64,000 nt of DNA from Papilionanthe hookeriana x Papilionanthe teres. Lineage: Eukaryota; Streptophyta; Magnoliopsida; Asparagales; Orchidaceae. Where the stretch lies: assembly GCA_022702705.1 (NCBI GenBank), contig CM040434.1:55292953-55356952 (forward strand), read 5' to 3'. A model generated the notes under the pieces. That model saw only the letters and a program-made list of their open reading frames with translations, did no database searches and was not told the origin of the DNA. Every line of letters begins with the position of its first letter. Position 1 is the first letter of the stretch. Positions 58,101 to 64,000 of the stretch are shown piece after piece. Made by a program: the position numbers and the translations under genes.

Positions 58101-59654
58101 AAAAAGAATAATATACATGTCAGTTATGTTTTTAATAAAACAATATAAACATTTGATATTTTAAGAAATATTATCCAATAAATTTTACTATATCAATAAT
58201 ATATACATGTCATTTATATATGAACAATCGTCACAAGAGAACCTTCTAATAATTATGTCAATTAAGTTATTTCTATATCAATATAATTTTTTATTTACGT
58301 GTATCTTTTTTTATTTACATGCACGGTTATCTTAGCGTTTCCCCGTTAGTATCCTAAAGGGGTGACTCCATCATAGTCAATCCTTATAAGCTCTTCACAC
58401 GATAAAAGTTTTGCATGCAAGAGAGCTTCCACACTCTCCCTTCTTCCGACGCCACCTCCTACTCCTTCAGCTTAGGGCTACACTTTTCCTTGCGTTGTAG
58501 AGCTATTCGACCTTCTTCAAGCTCGACAAAGCCAAAATAATCGATTATGTTACCTTCTTCAGCTTCAACTACCATCATCGTTTTCCTTGCTTGATCAACA
58601 GCGCACGAGAGCTCTTTAGCCACTGGAATTTCAGGTGAGTCTATTTGGATAAATATAAAGGGCAAACTTCATCTCAACTATATATAGGGCAAACTCCACC
58701 TCATTGAATTTCGAACCCTTCGCTTTCTCTTCTCTCTGTTCAACTCTTCGACTCCTCACTTCCTCTTCCCCTCTTCAGTTCCCTCGGGTATTTGAAATGG
58801 AACGTCAAATGCAATCCAACCCAAAAATTAAATGGGTCAAAAAGTTTAACCCAACACATCCTACCTTTAAACCGAGCCCAACCCGCATTAATATATGCAT
58901 AATAGTTATTTAAGTCAAATTCAGGTTAATTTCGAGCCAAGTTCGGGTTGGTGGGTTAGATTTGGGTCAAATTTTGGGTTGACGTCAACTTGAACACGAC
59001 TCAAAAAATTAAATGTGTTGATATTTTGGACCCGAATCCTACCTAAAACTTAATTGAGTAAACCCGAAGCCTGATTTCTCGAGGCTGGTTCGAGTCTAAT
59101 TGGTACGTCAAATCAATTTTTAACACCCTAGACTAAGGATATCATTCTTTTGCTTTGTTACTTTTGACAAGGTCTAGTAAGAAAACAGTGAGTGCCAATT
59201 GCTAATTCTGTAGTAATATTGTCATATGCAAGTAAAACGTTTGATGCACAGTTGCATATCGTTCCACAAAGATCCATGTTTGTAAACTAAAAACTGTTGG
59301 AAATTCCATCGACTTATCCCCATTAGTATACATGCATGGAATTTATTCCTGATGTCCTATCAGATCTTTATTTAATCCGCGACCAACAACTGCGAGCTTG
59401 CCATTGTAAAATCTATTAAAAGGTTCATGTATGTATGACGTTATCCAGAATTTTAGTGCAACATATGAAACAAATATTTTCTTGATTTGTTTTTATAAAT
59501 CAAAACTATTCTGAAAAATAGATGCATTCTAATATTAAGAATGGTTTCTTGGTGTTACAGGAACATCAAGCCTCGCTTTGGTCTATATAATAAAATAGAT
59601 ATTTATGATTTCGGAGGCAAGGAGAAGCATGTGGAAGGTCAGACCTTTTGCTGA
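43071..59654 (+). CDS. SPRTN: SprT-like zinc metalloprotease (Spartan/DVC1 family), six exons
   Basis: Spartan proteases cut proteins cross-linked to DNA during replication, in the nucleus. Joining six exons (110, 159, 67, 75, 119 and 94 bases to the stop) with GT-AG introns gives one open frame of about 207 residues. Exon 1 starts MVDRLPDIQQLFRHYNALYF after an in-frame stop at 43,041, and contains VTWSPRLR. Exon 2 has CEIRLSKRLLKP and LLHEMIHAFLW (H73, E74, H77). Exon 3 supplies the third probable zinc ligand, H92, in KHDFNF. Exon 4 reads KPPNGYNISDRHTFHDEAEN and exon 5 is Cys-rich (C138, C158, C163, C168, C173, H176). Tyr141 sits where the family usually has a Cys, and the C-terminus is weakly conserved, so decline is possible. 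It is shorter than the human protein, which has PCNA- and ubiquitin-binding tails not seen here. Introns 1, 3 and 5 are loaded with repeats. Confidence 0.8.
43215..44450 (+). repeat. Inverted repeat arm 1 (within SPRTN-like intron 1)
   Basis: Most of intron 1 is an approximate reverse complement of 45,348-46,560. Clear paired blocks include AGATTCAAATTGATGGAGTG (43,250), ACTCTATAATAAATGAAACTC (43,632), TTGAGGATGTTTAGAACTTG (43,817) and TTTTCCTGCAAGCCTCCTTA (44,167). Identity is moderate, with many indels. Confidence 0.85.
44661..44819 (+). CDS. SPRTN: SPRTN-like exon 2 with HExxH active site
   Basis: The acceptor GATGCAG| and donor GGAT|GTATCA bound 159 bases. The exon encodes TCLYIEAYRCEIRLSKRL, SADLKNSLLHEMIHAFLW and IKEKNKNR. 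The HEMIH motif (residues 73-77) is the zinc-binding and catalytic core of gluzincin-type SprT proteases. Confidence 0.85.
44886..45122. mobile_element. MITE-like element in SPRTN-like intron 2
   Basis: About 237 bases bounded by long imperfect terminal inverted repeats: TATTTACAGACATACCACTC with ATTTAACACCTAAACTT on the left, and AAGTTTAGGTGTTAGATACG with GAGTGGCATGCATGTAAATA on the right. The middle holds a second inverted block. A related partial copy lies at 56,955-57,130. It has no coding capacity. Confidence 0.65.
45171..45237 (+). CDS. SPRTN: SPRTN-like exon 3
   Basis: Encodes KHDFNFWAIAKEINNSCKDD and NQ. The His of KHDFNF aligns with the third zinc ligand (usually in HGPxF). An alternative acceptor at CTCACAG|TGATT (45,147) keeps the frame and adds eight residues, so the true 5' edge is uncertain. 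The donor is CAG|GTTTGT. Confidence 0.7.
45348..46560 (-). repeat. Inverted repeat arm 2 (start of SPRTN-like intron 3)
   Basis: Reverse-complement counterpart of arm 1. The loop between the arms (44,451-45,347) contains exons 2 and 3 and a MITE. The distal half of this arm is the first unit of the tandem array at 46,073-48,277. Confidence 0.85.
46073..48277. repeat. Four-copy tandem repeat, unit about 558 bp
   Basis: Units begin AGACT(A/C)GTTTTCTTAAATATG at 46,073, 46,631, 47,190 and 47,744. They differ at only a handful of positions, for example a short AATAA deletion in unit 3 near 47,322. Each unit is the reverse complement of the first ~490 bases of SPRTN-like intron 1, with a novel CCGGTAGCGGCGTTGTTGTA segment. 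Near-identity points to recent amplification. Confidence 0.95.
48278..48951 (-). pseudogene. Protease region of Ty3/gypsy element E (left part)
   Basis: Minus-strand reading from 48,951 gives AIMDGESNKNVASTQMVEKL, then CDIVPMDACNHLLGRSWQSD and RHEWEVHHLFP. This is the retropepsin segment of plant chromovirus-type Ty3/gypsy elements (IDGGS..NVAS...V.KL and CDVVPM....LLGRPWQ). Catalytic Asp is visible in MDGES. Stops lie near 48,640 and 48,780. The gag half lies beyond element T, at 53,353 onward. Sequence from 48,278 to about 48,560 was not matched to a known domain. Confidence 0.7.
48952..50822 (+). mobile_element. 5' LTR of element T, with internal duplication
   Basis: Matches LTR 51,476-53,352 in blocks such as TATTCGTGTATAAATTAT and GGTCGATAATAAGGTTA. 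A ~396-base stretch (49,441-49,836) is repeated in tandem at about 49,837-50,230 (ATAAGTTTATAAGTTATTTA onward), which is absent from the partner LTR. Confidence 0.75.
50731..51208. repeat. Palindrome spanning LTR end, PBS and leader of element T
   Basis: About 200 bases (50,731-50,930) covering the last ~90 bases of the LTR, the PBS and the leader are repeated in reverse complement at 51,013-51,208. Arms pair over long exact blocks, for example ACAGATGAAAGAGCCAATAA with TTATTGGCTCTTTCATCTGT. The 80-base loop has its own smaller inverted repeats. Confidence 0.88.
50827..50839 (+). other. Primer binding site of element T, tRNA-Met type, degenerate
   Basis: TGATATCAAAGCC follows the LTR end GTGACA after a short spacer. 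The usual initiator tRNA-Met site reads TGGTATCAGAGCC. An inverted copy lies in the second palindrome arm. Confidence 0.6.
51453..51475 (+). other. Polypurine tract of element T
   Basis: TTTTGTAAGCGGTGAAGA lies immediately before the LTR start TGTGACGACC. It is preceded by ATTTTGAGAATAAAA, a decayed version of the ATTTCGAGGACGAAATTTTT string typical of plant chromoviruses. Confidence 0.6.
51476..53352 (+). mobile_element. 3' LTR of element T, with a different internal duplication
   Basis: Starts TGTGACGACCCGTTTCG and ends GGTCGTGACA. A ~397-base segment beginning ATTGAAATTGAAGTACC at 52,487 is repeated from 52,884. This duplication is not in the 5' LTR. Confidence 0.8.
53353..54430 (-). pseudogene. 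gag of Ty3/gypsy element E (right part)
   Basis: The minus strand reads ASL.WENLQR, IIK.EKMRKTM.RKYL, DILQRLHHLQQRDLLVK and LMKCEL-type blocks (repeated by a 30-base duplication at 53,878-53,937). KPEEHNIV.YLGGLKPAIS and NVDQL follow. After this comes the linker VQSHFE..EEAQEVHAYYNFH and PQDESWLD, ending INIFYTHC at 53,353. This is the capsid-type Gag of plant Ty3/gypsy chromovirus-like elements (RYLGGL...I.. V.L pattern). It continues into the protease at 48,951 if element T is removed. Confidence 0.75.
54427..54780. repeat. Tandem duplication in the 5' part of element E gag
   Basis: About 185 bases are repeated: TTCATTCTCAATATTCGTAA at 54,436 against TTTATTCTCAATATACGTAA at 54,633, and TATATCTTTTTGCGGGTAGG against TATATCTTTTCTTGGGTAGG. 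On the coding strand this gives two diverged SAKFGRLTYIEN / SNSAEDYDTMRN-type segments. Confidence 0.6.
54897..54908 (-). other. Primer binding site of element E, tRNA-Met type
   Basis: Minus strand TGGTATCAGAAC is one base from the initiator tRNA-Met complement TGGTATCAGAGC. It marks the boundary between leader and 5' LTR. Confidence 0.7.
54909..55435 (-). mobile_element. Probable 5' LTR of element E (outer limit uncertain)
   Basis: The LTR end lies at the PBS. The GC-rich interior (55,100-55,380) includes a 12-base G run near 55,348-55,359. No second LTR occurs in the window, so the right limit is a guess placed where a new tandem duplication begins. Confidence 0.4.
55439..55975. repeat. 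Tandem duplication, unit about 251 bp
   Basis: TTCTAGAA(A/G)GGAAAAGGGG begins units at 55,441 and 55,692. Both continue with GCCGATGACTGTCCAAACA and end GTGATTGATTATTTGGTGAA. The second unit has an extra CAGTAATAGCATAAATAACG segment. A third, short piece of the unit end is repeated at about 55,980-56,045. Confidence 0.9.
56076..56840. other. 3' part of SPRTN-like intron 3, AT-rich
   Basis: No gene or transposon motif is recognised. A T-rich tract precedes the acceptor at 56,840. Confidence 0.4.
56841..56915 (+). CDS. SPRTN: SPRTN-like exon 4
   Basis: Twenty-five codons in phase 0: KPPNGYNISDRHTFHDEAEN SAVHQ. These match the conserved GYNIxxxHxFHxEx segment after the protease core. The acceptor is CTCTTCAG| and the donor CCAG|GTACAG. 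The exon joins INNSCKDDNQ from exon 3 without a gap, although 11.6 kb separate them. Confidence 0.8.
56955..57130. mobile_element. Partial MITE copy in SPRTN-like intron 4
   Basis: Matches the left arm of the element at 44,886-45,122: ACACATACCACTCAATTCTT, then TGTATTTACATATGTAACACC and TAAACTTCAATTTTTACATA. The right arm is degraded. Confidence 0.6.
57217..57335 (+). CDS. SPRTN: SPRTN-like exon 5, Cys-rich
   Basis: Encodes CKSYGHSVKTEIRRGPSHSE and CLKKTCHEHDCGNLSCGWH. This resembles the zinc-binding segment after the SprT core (C..CG....R..R.P...DC ... CGN.SC.WH). The second Cys of the first pair is Tyr here. The acceptor is ACTATGCAG| and the donor CACAG|GTAAAT. Confidence 0.75.
57600..57790. 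repeat. Dispersed repeat rich in GGGTCAA / CGGGTT words, copy 1
   Basis: TTAATATATGCATAATAGTT (57,612) followed by TTTGAGCCAAATTCAGGTCA matches copy 2 at 58,888. It lies in SPRTN-like intron 5. Such sequences often belong to short DNA transposons, but termini were not resolved. Confidence 0.55.
57799..58390 (-). mobile_element. Truncated solo LTR of the element T family in SPRTN-like intron 5
   Basis: Starts with ATCACGACCTGGCC, the reverse complement of the LTR end GG.C.GGTCGTGA. It continues with blocks matching the T LTRs in reverse: TTGAAAGAGTC, TCAATTAAG, CAATCGTCACAAGAG (58,226-58,240), and GGTGACTCCATCATAGTCAA near its end. The 5' half of the LTR is absent. Confidence 0.7.
58459..58665 (-). 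CDS. Short orphan open frame in SPRTN-like intron 5
   Basis: Sixty-eight codons on the minus strand read IPVAKELSCAVDQARKTMMV, VEAEEGNIIDYFGFVELEEG and RIALQRKEKCSPKLKE. The acidic, evenly composed frame looks protein-like and differs from the AT-rich surroundings. No family was recognised and there is no supporting neighbour. It may be a captured gene fragment. Confidence 0.2.
   Translation of the reverse strand: MPFIFIQIDSPEIPVAKELSCAVDQARKTMMVVEAEEGNIIDYFGFVELEEGRIALQRKEKCSPKLKE
58850..59115. repeat. Dispersed repeat, copy 2
   Basis: Shares TTAATATATGCATAATAGTT, AAATTCAGGT and CGGGTTGGTGGGT.AGATTT-type blocks with 57,600-57,790. It ends near TTTTTAACACCCTAGACTA. Confidence 0.55.
59561..59654 (+). 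CDS. SPRTN: SPRTN-like exon 6 and stop
   Basis: After acceptor TGTTACAG| the frame reads NIKPRFGLYNKIDIYDFGGK, then EKHVEGQTFC and a TGA at 59,652-59,654. A possible donor (GGAAG|GTCAGA) lies at 59,637, so a further exon cannot be excluded, though none was recognised downstream. Confidence 0.55.
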
Positions 59655-59689
59655 ATAATCTATTTTTCATTCCCGTTCAAATGAGTGAT

Positions 59690-60090
59690 CTCTAAGGCTG
59701 CAAACGCCGTATTAAACTTGATCTTGTTTATAAAATTTGGGCTTGAGCATAATTCAAGCCTTAGAGCTTGTGTTTAAGCTTGAGCTTGTTTATTAAATTC
59801 GAGCTCAAGCTCAAATTGAGCTTTTGTGTTTTTGTTGAAGCTTAAGTTCATTCGTAATTTCGATTGTTTGAGCTCGTTTTATGTTTGTTTCATATGATGC
59901 TAACTCAGTCAATCAAGCAGATTATATTAATAAGTAGGTTTATCGAGCTTTTTAATTTATTATCAAATGAGTCTTATGGAATAAACTAATGAGCAATATG
60001 ATTGAGCTATTTACTTTTTAATTAAACAAGTTTTATTGAGCTTATAAACGAGTTACTTGTTGATCTTGTAAAAATAAACTAGCTTTAAAA
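59690..60090. repeat. GAGCTTGAGCTTG-type repeat, possible hAT-like nonautonomous transposon
   Basis: Begins GGCTGCAAACG and carries repeated GCTTGAGC, CGAGCTCAAGCTC and GAGCTTATAAACGAG words over about 400 bases just after the SPRTN-like stop codon. The right end is not defined. Confidence 0.4.
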
Positions 60091-60169
60091 TGAATGTGCC
60101 ACTAAATGAATAAATAGAATTAGTATATAAATGCACAAAATAAATGGACAACTAAACAAAATTTTTTTA

Positions 60170-60379
60170 ATCTTGTTTTATGTAATGTGAATTTGTGGAA
60201 TTTTGAGTTTCCTATTTTAGTTTTATTCTCTCATTATTGTGTCATATTTTTTTCCTTCTTGAGTTATAGTATTTTTGGTAAGTTGTAATTGGTGTAATTA
60301 ATCTTTTCCTAGCCATTCCTTAGAGTTGTAATTTGATTATTGAGAAGTTAGCGTACAAGAGTTTTTCCACCTTTTTTCA
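60170..60379 (+). mobile_element. Ty1/copia LTR, 3' part
   Basis: AT-rich sequence ending TTTTTTCA directly before a tRNA-Met PBS. The LTR start is a guess near TGTTTTATGTAATGTG (60,174). Confidence 0.45.
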
Positions 60380-60395
60380 TGGTATTAGAACTTGG
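60380..60395 (+). other. Primer binding site of the copia element
   Basis: TGGTATTAGAACTTGG is one base from the TGGTATTAGAGCTTGG form common in plant copia elements (initiator tRNA-Met). Confidence 0.65.
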
Positions 60396-61284
60396 TTACA
60401 AACCCTAGCTCTTCTTCCTCTTGCGGAGCCTCCACTTGGAGCTGCCAATCTACGCCGGCCGCGAGCCCTCCGCCGGTTCGACTCCCTGCAGGTGCTCCTC
60501 TGTTTCACTATAGGCGATCCTTACCTATGCTTCGCAACAGGCGCTATTCCTTTGCTACGAACGTTACTCCTTCGCTATGGACGTTATTTTTCCCTTTAAT
60601 TGGATTTTCTCTCTAGCGGAAGCTGTCGTTGTCTTCTGCCAAAGCAGCCGCACCATGCATATTTTTCTCTCAACGCAGTTATCATACCAGCATCTCAAAC
60701 GTTCCTCCATGTTCCTGCCTTCCCACCGACCACCAATAACCTAGATATTAACCACACATTCCTGTCTTCTTGGCTTCCCAAGCAAGTATAGCAGTTGCAA
60801 GCGTTCTTCTTCTCCTACGACACAATCAGCAAAGGATTCTTTCCAGACCTAAACATGCATACGGCTTATTTTAAAGTACGTCATGAAGATTTCTCGCTAT
60901 TAGAGATGGAGGTTAGTTTGGAATCAGAGATCAGGAATTGTGACCAAACAAACCTGGAGCTCTCACTTTATCACGAGCCATAAAACCATAAAGTGAATGG
61001 CCATAATTTCCTAAATGGTTCTAATCCGTGTTTATGTATATTTGTGGAAAAGAAAAAGGGAAACACCTCACGGGAGAAGGGATTGTTCCTAAGTTCATTG
61101 ATCCTAACCATCACTTATAGAAGATCTTGAATCATATGGTCATGTCATGATTGATGAATTCTATGACCACAAATATTAGAGAAAATTTCTTGCTTTATAA
61201 TAATACTTATTCCAGTACCAAAAAATACTGTAGAATTTGAGAAATAATTTGTGAAACACGAGATTTGGGAAATAATTTTTAAGA
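60396..61284 (+). other. Decayed leader/gag-protease region of the copia element
   Basis: The GC-rich 60,400-60,560 stretch and the following 700 bases lie where copia gag should be. Stops occur in all frames and I could not recognise Gag, zinc-knuckle or protease motifs. Confidence 0.35.
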
Positions 61285-62060
61285 TTTTTTCTATCCTTCC
61301 ATAACATGAATTCCTCTTTGTTCCAATACAGAATTTATCTTCTCAAAATTGAAAATGCGAAATGAATACTTCAACTCTATCCTTGGACCCTACTTTGTAA
61401 AGAATGATATCATTCATGTGTTGAAACTATACAATAAAATAAGATGGTTGAGAGGAAGAATAGACACCTCAGGATATCTAGGTTTATATCTCACAATATT
61501 CCATAAATCTTTTGGGGAGATACAATGCTCAAACCCACCTGCCTCATTAATAGAATTCCAAGAAGGGTCTGGATTTAAAGCCCTTCTCGATATTGTGATG
61601 AAAAATACTTCATGTCAGAGTTTTCTATGCAATCTTTCCCTAAAAATATTTCTATCATTTTCGTTCACATTCACCAATCAAATTACATAAAGTTTGACCT
61701 AAAATCCATCAAATTATTCTTTCTTGGGCATGCTTCTAACAAAAATGGGTACAAATTTTATTCTCTTTATAAGAAAATATTATAACTCTGTATATTACCT
61801 TCTTTGAAAACCAAACATACTATCATAAATCTGATATTCCGGGTGAATATCAGACTTGAGATACTGTTCTCGAGTCATCATGACCTATTCCACTTCCCTA
61901 AATTCTTCTGGATATTCACATTGATCGAGAGTCATCACAACCTATTCTACTTCCCTCTAACCATCCTGTCTCTCAAGTTCCACTAGTTGAGAATATCCAA
62001 CCTGAGATGACAACAAGGAATTTCATGTATATGCTAAGAGAAAGAAATCAAATGTGAAGT
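61285..62060 (+). pseudogene. Copia integrase fragment, first copy
   Basis: Across frames the DNA reads EYFNSILGPYF, MVERKNRHL, INRIPRRVWIFKP-like sequence, DPKSIKLFFLGHASNKNGYK and ITFFENQTYYHKSDIPGEYQ. This is the order of a Ty1/copia integrase core end and the linker before RT (the E of VERKNRHL is the catalytic Glu). Frameshifts separate each block. The first catalytic Asp region and RT are not seen. Confidence 0.75.
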
Positions 62061-62114
62061 TTCAAGTGAGGTAGAATTTAGTGAAGACATTAATTTATAA
62101 AGCTTTTGTATTTA

Positions 62115-62970
62115 GGGTCTGTTTGCGCAATACGCAGTTTCAATCTGCAATTACATTGCCTTGAGAAGCATTGTACGTGTGAAGCTGATCGCTCGTTAGT
62201 TGCAGTTATATGAAAACAATTGCAGGCATGCGTGTTTATGAAAATAACCATGCTCCCCCGTTTGGTAAATCTGTTTAAAAAAAGATTGTAACGACCACAT
62301 TTTGAAATTCCATAAGCAAAATTAAATTGGGGCCAGGATCATGGCATCACCTATACCATAATTTTGGATTGTAACCATATTCATAAGCACCTTGTGGAAG
62401 GAACTATTCAAAACATTCAACACACAACTCTATCATAATGACATCGACATATAGAGGTGACAAACCAAGAGCTGCAACAATATTAATGAAGATTAGTTAT
62501 GGACAAGCAACCAATAGTATCCCTTAGCTACCCTAGGTGAAACTCCAAATCCACCAAAAATAACAAGAAAGAATGAAAATGGCAGAAACGAGAAAGAGAT
62601 AAGGAGGAGAAGCCATCAGATCCGCAAAAACGCCATAACCTTCCTCAGATCCGCAAAAATAATTAAAGAGGAGGGTTCGTCATACCTGAGATCGGTTGTT
62701 CGAGGTTAGGAAAGAAGGAGGCGCAGGGAATTCGCGAGAGAGGCACTGGTTCAAGGGTAAAAGTATCGGGCTAAAGCGAGGCTGCAGAGTTAATCCCGCG
62801 GCCCGCTTTCTCTCAGCTTTGTCGAAGCTGGGCCGCGAATCTCTAAAGCATCGTCGAAGCTGGGCTGCGAATCTCTAAACCAAACAACGAACTTTACATT
62901 TTAGCCGAGGTAAATGGCCGCGCCACAGCGCCCACCCCCCGCCCTCCCGCCCGCCCGCCTAAACAAACCC
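62115..62970. mobile_element. PIF/Harbinger-like nonautonomous DNA transposon, 856 bp
   Basis: The ends GGGTCTGTTTGC and TAAACAAACCC form terminal inverted repeats and are flanked by TTA on both sides (62,112-62,114 and 62,971-62,973), the target duplication of PIF/Harbinger elements. The interior holds a ~33-base tandem pair (GTCGAAGCTGGGC.GCGAATC near 62,820 and 62,852) and a Pro/Gly-coding GC-rich right end. No transposase is present. Confidence 0.75.
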
Positions 62971-63229
62971 TTAATCTTAGTAGTGTGTAGATAAACAAGT
63001 CCATGAAATACTTCAATGTCTGTAATGGAAAAAGACAGTTAAAGAATATCCAAGCTTTTGAATATTATTTTTCTCAGTACAAACTCACGTAACATTTTTC
63101 TATCATCAACAGTGATATTTGGGGATCATCAAATTGAAAACCGTCAATAGTGTCAAATGGGGTCTTCTTTATTGATGACTAAATAATAACTAGTTGGATA
63201 TTCCTCATGAAAGAAATTTTGAAATTGTA

Positions 63230-64000
63230 CAATTTTTTCTATCCTTCCATAACATGTATTCTTAGTTCCAATACAAAATTTATATTCTCAAAATTGATAA
63301 TGCAAATGAATACTTCAACTCTATCTTTGGACTTTACTTTTTAAAGAATGATATCATTCATGTGAGTTCATGTGTTGAAACTCTACAATAAAATAAGATG
63401 GTTGAGAGGAAGAATAGACATCTCAAGATATCTTGGTCTATATCTCACAATATCCCATAAATCTTTCGGGGAGATACAATGCTCAAACCCACCTAGCTCA
63501 TTAATAGAATGTCAAGCAAGGTCTTTGGATTTAAAGCCCTCGATATTGTGATGAAAATACCCTCATGTCAGTTTTCGATGCAATCATTCTCTAAAAATAT
63601 TTGTATCTCTTTTTTATTTACATTCACCAATCAAATTACAGAAAGTTTGACCTAAAATTCATCAAATTTTTCTTTCTTGTGCATGCTTCTAACATAAATG
63701 TGTACAAATTCTATTTGGATTTAAAACCCTTCTCGATATTGTGATGAAAATACCCTCATGTTAGTTTTCTCTGCAATCATTCTCTAAAAATATTTCTATC
63801 TCTTTTTTGTTTGCATTCACCAATCAAATTACATAAAGTTTGACCTAAAATCCATCAAATTTTTCTTTCTTGTGCATGCTTCTAACAAAAATGGGTACAA
63901 ATTCTATTCTCTCTTTATAAGAAAATATTATAACTCCATGTATATCACCTTCTTTGAAACTAAACATACTATCCTAAATCTGATATTCCGGGTGAATATC
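63230..64000 (+). pseudogene. Copia integrase fragment, second copy with internal duplication
   Basis: Repeats the blocks of 61,285-62,060 in the same order (TTTTTTCTATCCTTCCATAAC, NKMVERKNRHL-type and DPK-type segments). It then duplicates about 205 bases (63,510-63,715 and 63,716-63,905). The end CTGATATTCCGGGTGAATATC equals 61,831-61,851 and runs off the window. Copies differ by many small changes, so the duplication is old. Confidence 0.75.

Noticed and set aside
60333..60599. Overlapping + strand open frames after the copia PBS
   Set aside because: Their composition reflects local GC content. No copia Gag motif is visible and one frame crosses the PBS.
62284..62310. TGTAACGACC string inside the Harbinger-like element, resembling an LTR start
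   Set aside because: No matching LTR end, PBS or coding region follows. It is probably a short chance similarity.

Overview
This window looks like intergenic and intronic DNA from a flowering plant, most likely a eudicot. It is AT-rich and packed with decayed, nested LTR retrotransposons of plant-specific lineages (Athila-type Ty3/gypsy, chromovirus-like Ty3/gypsy, Ty1/copia). It holds one recognisable host gene, a SprT/Spartan-like zinc protease split over six small exons. No rRNA, tRNA or CRISPR was seen, and no prokaryotic gene organisation. All identifications come from motif reading by eye, without a database search.

Region 1 (1-30,268) is a multi-level retrotransposon nest. From the left come an LTR fragment (copy H), an Athila 3' tail, and a full Athila LTR that serves both the tail upstream and a truncated gag-protease-RT downstream (element A, + strand). 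A stops inside pol, where it meets a second Athila pol in the opposite orientation (element C, - strand) at a microhomology junction. C is split by a complete but defective 13.5-kb Athila element (B, 7,684-21,153, - strand) with two LTRs, PBS, PPT, gag, protease, RT, RNase H, integrase and two tandem copies of a downstream plant transposon-type ORF. C's own LTR lies within a third Athila LTR (D), and D lies in the gag-like ORF of another element (F), whose PBS and LTR end at 30,268.

Region 2 (30,269-42,800) is old, mostly unassignable repeat-derived DNA. It includes an A/C-rich tract, AT-rich stretches, a probable solo LTR (G, same family as F) inside a Ty3/gypsy gag remnant (K), and a (TA)n microsatellite.

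Region 3 (42,800-59,660) is the SPRTN-like gene on the + strand: exons at 43,071, 44,661, 45,171, 56,841, 57,217 and 59,561, joined in frame by GT-AG introns. The HExxH active site is in exon 2 and a Cys-rich zinc-binding-like segment is in exon 5. Intron 1 has a 1.2-kb inverted copy just after exon 3, so exons 2-3 sit in the loop of a large inverted repeat. Part of that inverted copy is amplified into four ~558-bp tandem repeats. The 11.6-kb third intron also holds a Ty3/gypsy gag-protease (element E, - strand) split by a 4.4-kb element (T) with near-matching target-site duplications and a palindromic interior.

Region 4 (59,660-64,000) holds a degenerate Ty1/copia element: LTR end, tRNA-Met PBS, and a duplicated integrase segment. 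Between the two integrase copies lies an 856-bp PIF/Harbinger-like nonautonomous DNA transposon with a TTA duplication. The copia element runs off the right edge.
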